A stretch of DNA of 64,000 nucleotides, taken from positions 6,924 to 70,923 of the forward strand of contig DWVE01000025.1 of the NCBI GenBank assembly GCA_019120375.1, given 5' to 3'. Position 1 is the first letter of the stretch. Each line of letters starts with the position of its first letter. The DNA is from Allofournierella_A excrementavium (lineage in GTDB: Bacteria > Bacillota > Clostridia > Oscillospirales > Ruminococcaceae). Shown piece after piece: positions 47,670 to 55,329 of the stretch. The position numbers were made by a program, and so were the translations under genes. The notes under the pieces are model-generated. The model searched no databases and was not told the origin of the DNA. It worked only from the letters and a program-made list of their open reading frames with translations.

Positions 47670-48230
47670 TTATGATTCGCCGTAGGTGCGGATGATGGCC
47701 TGGGCCGCCTCCCGGCTGGAGATTCGGGCGTCCATTGCCCGCTTTTCGATGAGGCGGTGGGCCTCCTCTTCGGTGAGGCCCGCGTGGAGCGCCAGAAGGC
47801 ATTTGGCCTGGCAGATCACCCGCGCCTCGTCCAGCCGCTTTGTGAGGCGGCGGTTCTGGTCGATAATTTTCTGCATCCGCTGGTGGCCGGCGCGCAGAAG
47901 GCGCACCGCGAAGGCCGCCTGCTGGCGGGAGAGGGGCTTTGGCAGCACCAGCACCCCGTATTTTTCCAGCCCCGCGGCGATTTTATCCGCCTGGGGCGCG
48001 GCGCAGAGGAAGATGACGTCCAGGCCGCTTTCCACCGCCTGGATGGCCAGCTCACGGCCGAACTCGTCCGGCAGCGGGGCGTTGATGACCATCAGACTGC
48101 CGCCGCCCGCGGTGAAGCCCCGGCGGGCCTCCCCCGCGCTGGTGCAGCACACGGCAGGCCCGCCCGCCGCGAACACGCTTTTCAGCGCTTCATGGGTCTG
48201 TTTTTCCCCGACGATCCACACGCCTGCCAT
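47670..48230 (-). CDS. ANTAR domain RNA-binding antiterminator (NitR/NasT-like)
   Basis: 186 residues from the ATG at 48230 (AGGTG upstream; a GTG three codons earlier is possible). The N-terminal half is a receiver-like fold ending in VLPKPLS, but the expected phospho-acceptor Asp is Asn (SLMVINAPLPDEFG). A coiled-coil linker leads to the C-terminal ANTAR three-helix bundle: ARVICQAKCLLALHAGLTEE, then EAHRLIEKRAMDARISSREAAQAI. ANTAR proteins bind hexaloop hairpins in nascent RNA and prevent termination. It lies directly after glnA, like nitR in solventogenic clostridia. Confidence 0.9.
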   Translation of the reverse strand: MAGVWIVGEKQTHEALKSVFAAGGPAVCCTSAGEARRGFTAGGGSLMVINAPLPDEFGRELAIQAVESGLDVIFLCAAPQADKIAAGLEKYGVLVLPKPLSRQQAAFAVRLLRAGHQRMQKIIDQNRRLTKRLDEARVICQAKCLLALHAGLTEEEAHRLIEKRAMDARISSREAAQAIIRTYGES

Positions 48231-48262
48231 GCCTTTCACCTGCCTTTTGGGGGGAAGTTTTG

Positions 48263-49579
48263 TCAGATGCGGTCAAAATACTGCTGCATCTCGTACTCGT
48301 GGGGGTCCTCCGCCCCGGCGCTGGCCGCGGCCACCCGCCGCTTCTGAGCGAGGTAGGAGTCCAGCAGGCGGGCCGGGAGGGTCTGCTGCAAAAAGCGGCT
48401 CTCTTCCGCCGCCTTCACCGCCTGGGCGAGGCTTGCGGGCAGCGTGGCCGCCACCGGGCCCGCGCCGCCGGCGGCGAAGAGGTCCCGGTCGGCGGCGGCC
48501 GGCAGAGGCAGGCCGTCCCGGATGCCCTCCATGCCGGCTTCCAGCAGAAGGGCGGTGACGTAATAGGGATTGCAGGCCGGGTCCGGGCTGCGCAGTTCCA
48601 TGCGGCAGTCCGCGCCGGTGGCCGCCGGCACCCGCACCAGCGAAGAGCGGTTCTGGCAGGACCAGCTCACCGTGCCCGGCGCTTCGCAGCAGCCCAGCCG
48701 CTGATAGGAGCCCGGCAGGGGGTTGGCGAACACCGTCAGCTCCGGCACGCGGCGCAGGATGCCCGCCATGAAAGCCGCCGCCACCGGGTCCGGCCGGTCC
48801 TTGAAATTTTCAAAGAGATTGCGTCCGTCCTTGATGACCGAGAAATTCAGGTGCAGCCCGTTGCCGCTTTTGCCGGGCAGGGGCTTGGGCAGGAAGGAAG
48901 CGAACAGGCCGTGCTGCCCCGCGATGGCCTTGACCACCGTGTGCACCGTCATCAAATCGTCCGCCGCCTGCAGGGGCGAGGCGCAGCGGAAGTCGATCTC
49001 GTTCTGGCCGGGGCCCTGCTCGTGGTGGCTGCGCTCGGGCTGGATGCCCATCTCCTCCAGCGTGAGGCAGATGCTGCGGCGCACGTTCTCGCCCCGGTCG
49101 ATGGGGGCGAGGTCGAAGTAGCCGCCCTGGTCGAAGGGGATGCGGGTGGGCTGGCCGTGCTCGTCGGTCTCAAAGAGGTAGAACTCGCACTCCGGCCCCA
49201 CCAGGAAGTGGTAGCCCTCCTTTGCCGCCGCCTGCTCGGTGCGGCGCAGCAGGGCACGGCCGTCCCCCTCGAAGGGGCGGCCGTCGGGGTAGCGCACGTC
49301 GCAGAACAGCCGCCCCACGCAGCCCTCGCTGGGCCGCCAGGGCAGCAGGGCGAAGGTGTCCAGGTCCGGCTGAAGGAACAGGTCCGATTCGGCCACGTTG
49401 GCAAAGCCGGGGATGGCGGACGCATCGAAGGACACCCCCTGCTCCGCCGCGTGGCGCAGCTGGCTGGACATGATGGCGATGTTTTTCTGCACGCCGAACA
49501 TGTCGCAGAAGGCCAGACGGATGAACTTGATGTCGTTTTCCTCCACAAAGCGGAGAAGCTGGTCAAGGGTGTGGGTCAT
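48263..49579 (-). CDS. glnA: Glutamine synthetase, type I
   Basis: 438 residues from the ATG at 49579, with AAAGGAGGGG in front; the longer open frame would run through the leader terminator. GS blocks: FCDMFGVQKNIAI, VGPECEFYLFE (Glu metal ligands), HHEQGPGQNEID, SGNGLHLNFSV, LVRVPAA and RMELRSPDPACNPY. The length and absence of an adenylylation loop fit the short GSI-alpha form of Firmicutes. First gene of a unit with the ANTAR regulator and, by read-through, the amidotransferase trio. A second, unrelated GS (type III) lies 3 kb away. Confidence 0.95.
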   Translation of the reverse strand: MTHTLDQLLRFVEENDIKFIRLAFCDMFGVQKNIAIMSSQLRHAAEQGVSFDASAIPGFANVAESDLFLQPDLDTFALLPWRPSEGCVGRLFCDVRYPDGRPFEGDGRALLRRTEQAAAKEGYHFLVGPECEFYLFETDEHGQPTRIPFDQGGYFDLAPIDRGENVRRSICLTLEEMGIQPERSHHEQGPGQNEIDFRCASPLQAADDLMTVHTVVKAIAGQHGLFASFLPKPLPGKSGNGLHLNFSVIKDGRNLFENFKDRPDPVAAAFMAGILRRVPELTVFANPLPGSYQRLGCCEAPGTVSWSCQNRSSLVRVPAATGADCRMELRSPDPACNPYYVTALLLEAGMEGIRDGLPLPAAADRDLFAAGGAGPVAATLPASLAQAVKAAEESRFLQQTLPARLLDSYLAQKRRVAAASAGAEDPHEYEMQQYFDRI

Positions 49580-49610
49580 AAAGGCGCCCCTCCTTTGCAA
49601 CGGTAAAAAT

Positions 49611-49659
49611 TGCAAAAAGCGCTGCGTTGCCCTTGGGGGAGAACGCAGCGCCTTTGCTG
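49611..49659 (-). promoter_or_regulatory. glnA leader attenuator with ANTAR-type hexaloop
   Basis: Minus strand: hexaloop hairpin CAGC-AAAGGC-GCTG (49646-49659) starts about 14 bases after the -10 box, and its loop and 3' stem form part of the 5' arm of the terminator GGCGCTGCGTT / AACGCAGCGC followed by TTTTT (ending 49614). The two structures exclude each other. In addition AAAGGCGC in the hairpin is complementary to GCGCCTTT directly before the glnA ATG (49580-49587). Confidence 0.78.
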
Positions 49660-49673
49660 TTTCGATCAATGGT

Positions 49674-49702
49674 ATTATACCCGTCCCGGCCGGCCGCGTC
49701 AA
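49674..49702 (-). promoter_or_regulatory. glnA promoter
   Basis: Minus strand TTGACG (49697-49702), 17-base spacer, perfect TATAAT (49674-49679). Its -35 is only 9 bases from the -35 of the divergent dapL promoter. Confidence 0.82.
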
Positions 49703-49711
49703 GATGTTTTG

Positions 49712-49740
49712 TTGACAAGGGGCGCGGGGAATGCTATCCT
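49712..49740 (+). promoter_or_regulatory. dapL promoter
   Basis: Perfect TTGACA at 49712-49717, 17-base spacer, TATCCT at 49735-49740; back-to-back with the glnA promoter. Confidence 0.72.
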
Positions 49741-49747
49741 TAAAGGC

Positions 49748-49808
49748 GAACAACGGCGTTCATGCCGCCCGTTTTGCGGGCCGGCCTGGTCGCCGTTTGT
49801 TTATTTTC
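49748..49808 (+). promoter_or_regulatory. dapL leader with ANTAR-type hexaloop and terminator-like hairpin
   Basis: Hexaloop hairpin GAAC-AACGGC-GTTC at 49748-49761, seven bases after the -10 box. AACAACGGCG (49749-49758) can instead pair with CGCCGTTTGTT (49791-49801, one bulge) around the inner stem CCCG / CGGG. The T tract (TATTTT) is weaker than in the other leaders, so this is the least certain terminator of the group. Confidence 0.6.
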
Positions 49809-49837
49809 CGGCCCGCGGGGCAGAAAGGACACAAGCC

Positions 49838-51025
49838 ATGGCTCAGATCATCAACCATTCTTTTGATACCATTCCCAAAAGCTACCTGTTCAGCGAGGTG
49901 GCCCGCCGGGTGGCGGCCTTCCGCGCCGCACACCCGGAGAAAGAGCTCATTCCCATGGGCATCGGCGACGTGACCCGGCCTTTGCGCCGCCCGGTCATCG
50001 AAGCGCTGAAAAAGGCCGCCGAGGAGCAGGCCCACGCCGAAAGCTTTCACGGCTACGGCCCCGAGCAGGGCTATGACTTTTTGCGGGAGGCGGTGCTGGG
50101 CCACTATGCGGGCTTTGGCGTGCACCTTGAAAAAGAGGATGTTTTCATCAGCGACGGAGCCAAGAGCGACCTGGGCAACCTGCCGGACCTGTTCTCCGGG
50201 AACTGCGTGGTGCTTCTGCCCGACCCGGTGTATCCCGTCTACCGGGATTCCAACCTGATGGCCGGGCGCAGGGTGACCTATCTGGCCGCCACCCGCGCCA
50301 ACGGCTTCGCTCCCCTGCCCGACGAAACCCTGCACGCGGACCTTGTCTATCTGTGCAGCCCGGCGAACCCCACCGGCGCGGCCTACACCAGAGAGCAGCT
50401 GAAGGTCTGGGTGGACTGGGCCCTGGCCAATGACGCGGTCATCCTCTACGACGCGGCCTATGAATGCTTCATCCAGGACGACCTGCCCCACAGCATCTAC
50501 GAAGTGGAGGGCGCGAAGGAGTGCGCCATCGAGGTGTGCAGCCTGAGCAAGACCGCCGGCTTCACCGGCATGCGCTGCGGCTACACCGTAGTGCCCCACG
50601 GCCTTGTGCGGGAGGGGCAGAACCTGCACGATCTGTGGCTGCGCCGCCAGTGCACCAAGATGAACGGCGTGGCCTACCCCATCCAGCGGGCCGCCGAGGC
50701 GGTGTTCACCCCCGAGGGCATGGCCGCCTGCCGCGAGGACATCGCCGCCTATCTGCGGGCCGCCGCCATCGTGGCGGACGCTCTGGACGAGCTGGGCATC
50801 TGGTACTGCGGCGGCAAGAACTCCCCCTACATCTGGATGGAGTGCCCCAAGGGGATGGACTCCTGGCAGTTCTTCGACGCCCTTTTGGAAAACGCCGGCA
50901 TCATCGGCACGCCGGGCAGCGGCTTTGGCGAAAACGGCGAAGGCTACTTCCGCCTTTCGGCCTTCTCAGGCGAAGAGAACGCCCGCGCCGCCATGGAGCG
51001 CCTGCGCGCCTGGCTGCAAAGCTGA
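49838..51025 (+). CDS. dapL: LL-diaminopimelate aminotransferase
   Basis: 395 residues from the ATG at 49838 (AGAAAGGA upstream). PLP fold type I enzyme that makes LL-diaminopimelate from tetrahydrodipicolinate with glutamate as amino donor, a short lysine/peptidoglycan route. Diagnostic blocks: FSEVARRVAAF, MGIGDVTRPL, YGPEQGYDFLREAV, FISDGAKSDLGNLPDLF, CSPANPTGAAYT and the PLP lysine in SLSKTAGFTGMRCGY. Divergent from glnA and preceded by the same kind of hexaloop leader. Confidence 0.95.
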   Translation: MAQIINHSFDTIPKSYLFSEVARRVAAFRAAHPEKELIPMGIGDVTRPLRRPVIEALKKAAEEQAHAESFHGYGPEQGYDFLREAVLGHYAGFGVHLEKEDVFISDGAKSDLGNLPDLFSGNCVVLLPDPVYPVYRDSNLMAGRRVTYLAATRANGFAPLPDETLHADLVYLCSPANPTGAAYTREQLKVWVDWALANDAVILYDAAYECFIQDDLPHSIYEVEGAKECAIEVCSLSKTAGFTGMRCGYTVVPHGLVREGQNLHDLWLRRQCTKMNGVAYPIQRAAEAVFTPEGMAACREDIAAYLRAAAIVADALDELGIWYCGGKNSPYIWMECPKGMDSWQFFDALLENAGIIGTPGSGFGENGEGYFRLSAFSGEENARAAMERLRAWLQS

Positions 51026-51043
51026 ATCCCTTCACGGAAAAAG

Positions 51044-51079
51044 CAAGCGCCCCGGAAAACTCCGGGGCGCTCATTTTTT
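51044..51079. terminator. Terminator between dapL and pyrG
   Basis: Stem AGCGCCCCGGA / TCCGGGGCGCT, loop AAAC, followed by CATTTTTT; convergent genes share it. Confidence 0.9.
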
Positions 51080-52682
51080 ATGCGTTCTGATGGCCCAGGG
51101 CTGCGGCAACGAAGTCGCGGAAGATGGGCTGGGGCTTGTCGGGCCGGCTCTTGAACTCCGGGTGGTACTGCACGCCCACGAAGAAGGGGTGGTCGGGCAG
51201 CTCCATGGCCTCCACCAGCCGCCCGTCGGGCGAGAGGCCGCTGAACACCACGCCCGCCTCGCTCAAGGCGGCGCGGAAGTCATTGCTCACCTCATAGCGG
51301 TGGCGGTGGCGCTCGCTGATCATGCTCTGGCCGTAGATGCGGTGGAGCAGGGTGCCGGGCTGCACCGCGCAGGGGTAGGCCCCCAGCCGCATGGTGCCGC
51401 CCTTGGGCAGGTTGCCCTGCTGGTCGGGCATGAGGTCGATGACGCAGGCGTCGCCTTCGGGGTCGAATTCGCGGGAGTTGGCACCGGGCAGGTTCGCCAG
51501 GGCACGGGCAGCGTCGATGACCGCGATCTGCATGCCGAGGCAGATGCCGAAATAGGGCACCTTGTTCCGGCGGGCCCAGTCCGCCGCCAGCACCATGCCC
51601 TCGATGCCCCGCTTGCCAAAACCGCCGGGCACCAGCACGCCGTCCGCCTTTGCCAGGCGCGCGTCCACCGTCTCGGGAGTGAGGGATTCCGAGTCCACCC
51701 AGTCCAGCGTCACGGCGGCGTTGTTGGCATAGCCCGCGTGATTCAGCGCTTCCACCACCGAGAGGTATGCGTCGTGCAATTCCACATACTTGCCCACGAT
51801 GGCGATGTTCACCTTTCTTTCCAGACTGCCGATGCGCCGGCAGAGGGCCGACCACTCGGTGAGGTCGGGCTCCCTGGTCTCAAAGCCCAGCCGCTTGCAG
51901 ACAAGATCGTCCAGCCCGGCGACGTGGAGCATCAGCGGCACCTCGTAGAGGCTGCCAAGGGTGCGGTTTTCGATGACGCAGTCCGGCTCCACGTTGCAGA
52001 AGGCGGCCAGCTTTTGCAGGATGCCCTCTTCCAGCGGCTCGTCGCACCGGGCGATGATGACGTCCGGCATGATGCCCATGCTCTGCAGCTCCCGCACCGA
52101 GTGCTGGGCGGGCTTTGTCTTGTGCTCGCCGGAGCACTTGAGCCAGGGCACCAACACCACATGGAGGAACATGCAGTTCTCCCGCCCTTTTTCCCGGCTG
52201 ATCTGGCGCAGCGCCTCCAAAAAGGGCTGGCTCTCGATGTCGCCGATGGTGCCGCCGATCTCGGTGATGACCACATCCGCGCCGGTGTAGTCGCCCAGGC
52301 CGTAGACGAACTGCTTGATCTCCCCGGTGATGTGGGGGATGGTCTGCACCGTGCGGCCCAGATACTCCCCCGCCCGCTCCTTGTGCAGCACGTTCCAGTA
52401 GACCCGGCCGCTGGTGAGGTTGGACAGCTTGTTCAGGTCCTCGTCGATGAACCGCTCATAGTGGCCCAGGTCCAGGTCGGTCTCCACGCCGTCCTCGGTG
52501 ACGAACACCTCACCGTGCTGATACGGGCTCATGGTGCCGGGGTCAACGTTGATGTAGGGGTCCAGCTTCTGGGCGGCCACCTTGAGGCCCCGCTGTTTCA
52601 GCAGCCGGCCAAGGCTGGCCGCGCTGATGCCCTTGCCCAGGCCGGACACCACGCCGCCGGTGACGAAAATATGCTTTGCCAT
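51078..52682 (-). CDS. pyrG: CTP synthase
   Basis: 534 residues from the ATG at 52682 (GAGGTGG upstream). Synthetase domain begins KHIFVTGGVVSGLGKGISA and contains LDPYINVDPGTMSPYQHGE; the C-terminal glutaminase domain has GICLGMQIAV (Cys) and VQYHPEFKS (His, Glu). Makes CTP from UTP with glutamine nitrogen. It has its own promoter and an attenuating leader of the same type as the nitrogen genes around it. Confidence 0.97.
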   Translation of the reverse strand: MAKHIFVTGGVVSGLGKGISAASLGRLLKQRGLKVAAQKLDPYINVDPGTMSPYQHGEVFVTEDGVETDLDLGHYERFIDEDLNKLSNLTSGRVYWNVLHKERAGEYLGRTVQTIPHITGEIKQFVYGLGDYTGADVVITEIGGTIGDIESQPFLEALRQISREKGRENCMFLHVVLVPWLKCSGEHKTKPAQHSVRELQSMGIMPDVIIARCDEPLEEGILQKLAAFCNVEPDCVIENRTLGSLYEVPLMLHVAGLDDLVCKRLGFETREPDLTEWSALCRRIGSLERKVNIAIVGKYVELHDAYLSVVEALNHAGYANNAAVTLDWVDSESLTPETVDARLAKADGVLVPGGFGKRGIEGMVLAADWARRNKVPYFGICLGMQIAVIDAARALANLPGANSREFDPEGDACVIDLMPDQQGNLPKGGTMRLGAYPCAVQPGTLLHRIYGQSMISERHRHRYEVSNDFRAALSEAGVVFSGLSPDGRLVEAMELPDHPFFVGVQYHPEFKSRPDKPQPIFRDFVAAALGHQNA

Positions 52683-52713
52683 AGAAAATTCCACCTCTGC
52701 TCCCTGCGCTTTT

Positions 52714-52776
52714 GCAAAAAAAGAGAGGGCGTCCATCACCCCGCCGAAAACGACGGAGCGATGGACGCCCTTGTCC
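52714..52776 (-). promoter_or_regulatory. pyrG leader attenuator with ANTAR-type hexaloop
   Basis: Minus strand: hexaloop hairpin GGAC-AAGGGC-GTCC (52763-52776) begins 12 bases after the -10 box. GGGCGTCCATC inside it is the 5' arm of the terminator with GATGGACGCCC (plus inner stem CCGTCG / CGGCGG), followed by TCTCTTTTTTT. Pairings are mutually exclusive. Confidence 0.75.
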
Positions 52777-52788
52777 TAACGAAGAGTC

Positions 52789-52817
52789 ATTATAAGCCCG
52801 GCGCGGGGGTTTGTCAA
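52789..52817 (-). promoter_or_regulatory. pyrG promoter
   Basis: Consensus on the minus strand: TTGACA (52812-52817), 17-base spacer, TATAAT (52789-52794). Confidence 0.88.
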
Positions 52818-52824
52818 CGGGAAA

Positions 52825-54924
52825 TCACACGGAGAACAGCAGTTCGCTGTAATCGGGATAGGGCAGCGCACCGGCGGGCAGATAGACTTCGGCGGCGTCC
52901 GCCAGACTGCGCACATCGTCCATTGCGGGCAGCACCTCGTCGTGATAGAACCAGGCGGCTTCCTGCCCGTTGCCCAGGGCCTCGGCTTTGGCCAGCGCCT
53001 CTTCCAGCTTGCTCTGGGCGGCGTCGATCTTGCCGTAGCTTGCGGCCAGCTGTTCCAGCCGGGTTTGCAGCGCCGCGCAGGAGGCGGCGGGAGCCGCCGC
53101 CTTGCAGCCGTTGATGGAGGCGGCAAGGTGGTCCATGGAATCCAGCACTGCGGGCAGGAACTGGCCGCGCACCATCATGCCCATGGTCTTTGCCTCCACG
53201 TGCAGGGTCTTGCAGTAGTTCTCCAGCAGGATGGCGTAGCGGGAGCGCACCTCGCCCTCGGTGAAGATGTGGTGGGCGGTGAACAGGCGGATGTTCTTTT
53301 CCGCCACCATGCAGGGCAGGGCCTCCGGGGTGGAGCGCAGGTTGTAAAGCCCCCTTCTTTCCGCCTCGGCCACCCACTCGTCGGTGTAGCCGTTGCCGTT
53401 GAAGATGACCTTCTTGTGCTTTTTGATGGCGCGCTTGACCAGCTCGTGCACGGCGGCGTCCATCCCGTCGGGGGCGGCGTCCTTCAGCTCGTCGTAGAAC
53501 TCCCGCAGGGCCTGGGCCACGGCGGTGTTCAGCACCACGTTGGGGCCGGACACCGACAAAGACGAGCCGGGCATGCGGAACTCGAACTTGTTGCCGGTGA
53601 AGGCGAAGGGGCTGGTGCGGTTGCGGTCGGTGGTGTCCTTGAAGAACTGGGGGATGACCGACGTGCCCATCTGCATGGCCACCTTCTCCTGCTTGCCGAA
53701 ATACTCGTCGTTCTCGATGGATTTCAGCACGGCGGTGAGCTCGTCGCCCAGGAACACCGACACGATGGCCGGCGGCGCTTCGTTGGCGCCCAGGCGGTGG
53801 TCGTTGCCGGCGGTGGCCACCGACACCCGCAGAAGGTCGGCGTACTCGTCCACCGCCTTGATGACCGCCATCAGGAACACCAGGAACTTGGTGTTCTCGG
53901 CGGGGGTGCGGCCGGGATAGAGCAGGTTCGCTCCGGTGTTGGTGATGAGGGACCAGTTGTTGTGCTTGCCGGAGCCGTTGATGCCCTCGAAGGGCTTTTC
54001 GTGGAGCAGGCAGGTCAGGCCGTGGCGGTCGGCCACCAGCTTCATCATCTCCATGGTCAGCTGGTTGTGGTCCACGGCGATGTTGGCGGTGTCGTACACC
54101 GGGGCCAGCTCGTGCTGGGCGGGGGCCACCTCGTTGTGCTTGGTCTTGGCGGGCACCCCCAGCTTCCACAGCTCCTCGTCCAGGTCGTGCATGAAGGCCG
54201 CCACGCGGGGGCGCAGCGCGCCGAAGTAGTGGTCCTCCATCTCCTGCCCCTTCGGCGCGGACGCGCCCAGCAGGGTGCGGCCGGTGAAGACCAGGTCTTT
54301 GCGCTTTTCAAAGAGGGCCTTGTCCACCAGGAAATACTCCTGCTCCGGGCCGATGGTGGTGGACACGCTGGTCACCGCCTCGTCCCCCAGCAGGTGCAGG
54401 ATGCGCACCGCCTCATGGCTCAAGGTCTCCATCGAGCGCAGGAGGGGGGTCTTTTTGTCCAGCGCCTCACCGCTGTAAGAGCAGAAGGCGGTGGGGATGT
54501 AGAGGGTGCCGTCCTTGATGAAGGCGGGGCTCGTGGGGTCCCATGCGGTGTAGCCCCGGGCCTCGAAGGTGGCGCGCAGGCCGCCGGAGGGGAAGCTGGA
54601 CGCGTCCGGCTCGCCCTTGATGAGCTCCTTGCCGGAAAAATCCATGATGACCTCGCCGTTCCCCACCGGGGAGATGAAGCTGTCGTGCTTTTCGGCGGTG
54701 AAGCCGGTCATGGGCTGGAACCAGTGGGTGAAATGGGTGGCGCCGTGCTCCACGGCCCACTCCTTCATGGCCACCGCCACCGCGTTGGCCACGCTGCGCT
54801 CCAGCGGCAGGTTCTCGTCGATGGTCCTGCGCAGGGCTTTGTAAACGTCCTTGGGCAGCTTTTCCCGCATAACGCGGTCGCCAAACACCAGACTGCCGTA
54901 CAGTTCAGGCACATTCTTCGTCAT
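52825..54924 (-). CDS. glnN: Glutamine synthetase, type III
   Basis: 699 residues from the ATG at 54924 (AAAGGAGAG upstream), the usual GSIII size. GSIII blocks are visible: ATHFTHWFQPMTG, FPSGGLRATFEARGYTAWDP, IGPEQEYFLVD, NEVAPAQHELAP, NGSGKHNNWS, ATAGNDHRLGANEAPPA and TSPFAFTGNKFEFRMPGSS. A double-ring dodecamer with no close sequence similarity to GSI. Having both GSI and GSIII under similar leaders suggests they respond to the same nitrogen signal. Confidence 0.96.
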   Translation of the reverse strand: MTKNVPELYGSLVFGDRVMREKLPKDVYKALRRTIDENLPLERSVANAVAVAMKEWAVEHGATHFTHWFQPMTGFTAEKHDSFISPVGNGEVIMDFSGKELIKGEPDASSFPSGGLRATFEARGYTAWDPTSPAFIKDGTLYIPTAFCSYSGEALDKKTPLLRSMETLSHEAVRILHLLGDEAVTSVSTTIGPEQEYFLVDKALFEKRKDLVFTGRTLLGASAPKGQEMEDHYFGALRPRVAAFMHDLDEELWKLGVPAKTKHNEVAPAQHELAPVYDTANIAVDHNQLTMEMMKLVADRHGLTCLLHEKPFEGINGSGKHNNWSLITNTGANLLYPGRTPAENTKFLVFLMAVIKAVDEYADLLRVSVATAGNDHRLGANEAPPAIVSVFLGDELTAVLKSIENDEYFGKQEKVAMQMGTSVIPQFFKDTTDRNRTSPFAFTGNKFEFRMPGSSLSVSGPNVVLNTAVAQALREFYDELKDAAPDGMDAAVHELVKRAIKKHKKVIFNGNGYTDEWVAEAERRGLYNLRSTPEALPCMVAEKNIRLFTAHHIFTEGEVRSRYAILLENYCKTLHVEAKTMGMMVRGQFLPAVLDSMDHLAASINGCKAAAPAASCAALQTRLEQLAASYGKIDAAQSKLEEALAKAEALGNGQEAAWFYHDEVLPAMDDVRSLADAAEVYLPAGALPYPDYSELLFSV

Positions 54925-54960
54925 ATAACAGCTCTCCTTTCCCCTTTTGCGCCTTAAGGC

Positions 54961-55013
54961 ACAAAAAAGCGGCGCTCCCGGATGAAGCCTCATCCGAAAG
55001 CGCCGTTGCTTTC
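54961..55013 (-). promoter_or_regulatory. glnN leader attenuator with ANTAR-type hexaloop
   Basis: Minus strand: hexaloop hairpin GAAAGC-AACGGC-GCTTTC (54996-55013, 6-bp stem) begins about 10 bases after the -10 box. CGGCGCT within it pairs alternatively with AGCGCCG as the base of a terminator whose apex is CGGATGA / TCATCCG, followed by CTTTTTT. Confidence 0.75.
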
Positions 55014-55023
55014 CATGGCTGCA

Positions 55024-55051
55024 ATTGTACTCGTTTTTTCCGCCTTGTCAA
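55024..55051 (-). promoter_or_regulatory. glnN promoter
   Basis: Minus strand TTGACA (55046-55051), 16-base spacer, TACAAT (55024-55029). Confidence 0.78.
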
Positions 55052-55211
55052 CACCTTTTTTTGCTGCCCGCAGCACCTTCGCCCCTGCCCGCCGTGCCGC
55101 CTTTGGCCCGGCTTTAATGTATTTTTTACCGCTTTAGTGCGGCAAATCGCTAAAACAGCCCGGCTTTTGCGCCCGGAATTTTTCACAAAACGCCGATTCT
55201 TGCAAAACCGC
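55052..55211. other. Spacer between the divergent glnN and gltB promoters
   Basis: About 160 bases with no supportable gene. It is less GC-rich in its middle (TTTAATGTATTTTTTACC) and holds small inverted repeats such as CCGC-TTTAGT-GCGG, but no recognisable operator or RNA. Confidence 0.5.
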
Positions 55212-55241
55212 TTTACAAACCCGGGGCCCCGGGCGTATCAT
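55212..55241 (+). promoter_or_regulatory. gltB promoter
   Basis: TTTACA at 55212-55217, 18-base spacer containing the palindrome CCCGGGGCCCCGGG, TATCAT at 55236-55241. Confidence 0.6.
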
Positions 55242-55248
55242 AAAACAC

Positions 55249-55305
55249 GACAAAGGCGTCAAAGCTCCCTGCAAGAGGGGGTTTTGACGCCTTTGTCTTT
55301 TTTTA
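55249..55305 (+). promoter_or_regulatory. gltB leader attenuator with ANTAR-type hexaloop
   Basis: Hexaloop hairpin GAC-AAAGGC-GTC at 55249-55260, seven bases after the -10 box and so almost at the transcript start. The same bases form the 5' arm of a long terminator, GACAAAGGCGTCAAA / TTTGACGCCTTTGTC, followed by seven T residues. GGGAGG and the gltB ATG come 20 bases later. Confidence 0.78.
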
Positions 55306-55329
55306 TTTCGCAAATCGGGAGGTACCGCC

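Noticed and set aside
49611..55305. Canonical two-hairpin (P1 plus P2) ANTAR targets in the nitrogen leaders
   Set aside because: No second hexaloop with A1 and G4 could be drawn upstream of the visible one; in five leaders the hairpin begins too close to the predicted transcript start.
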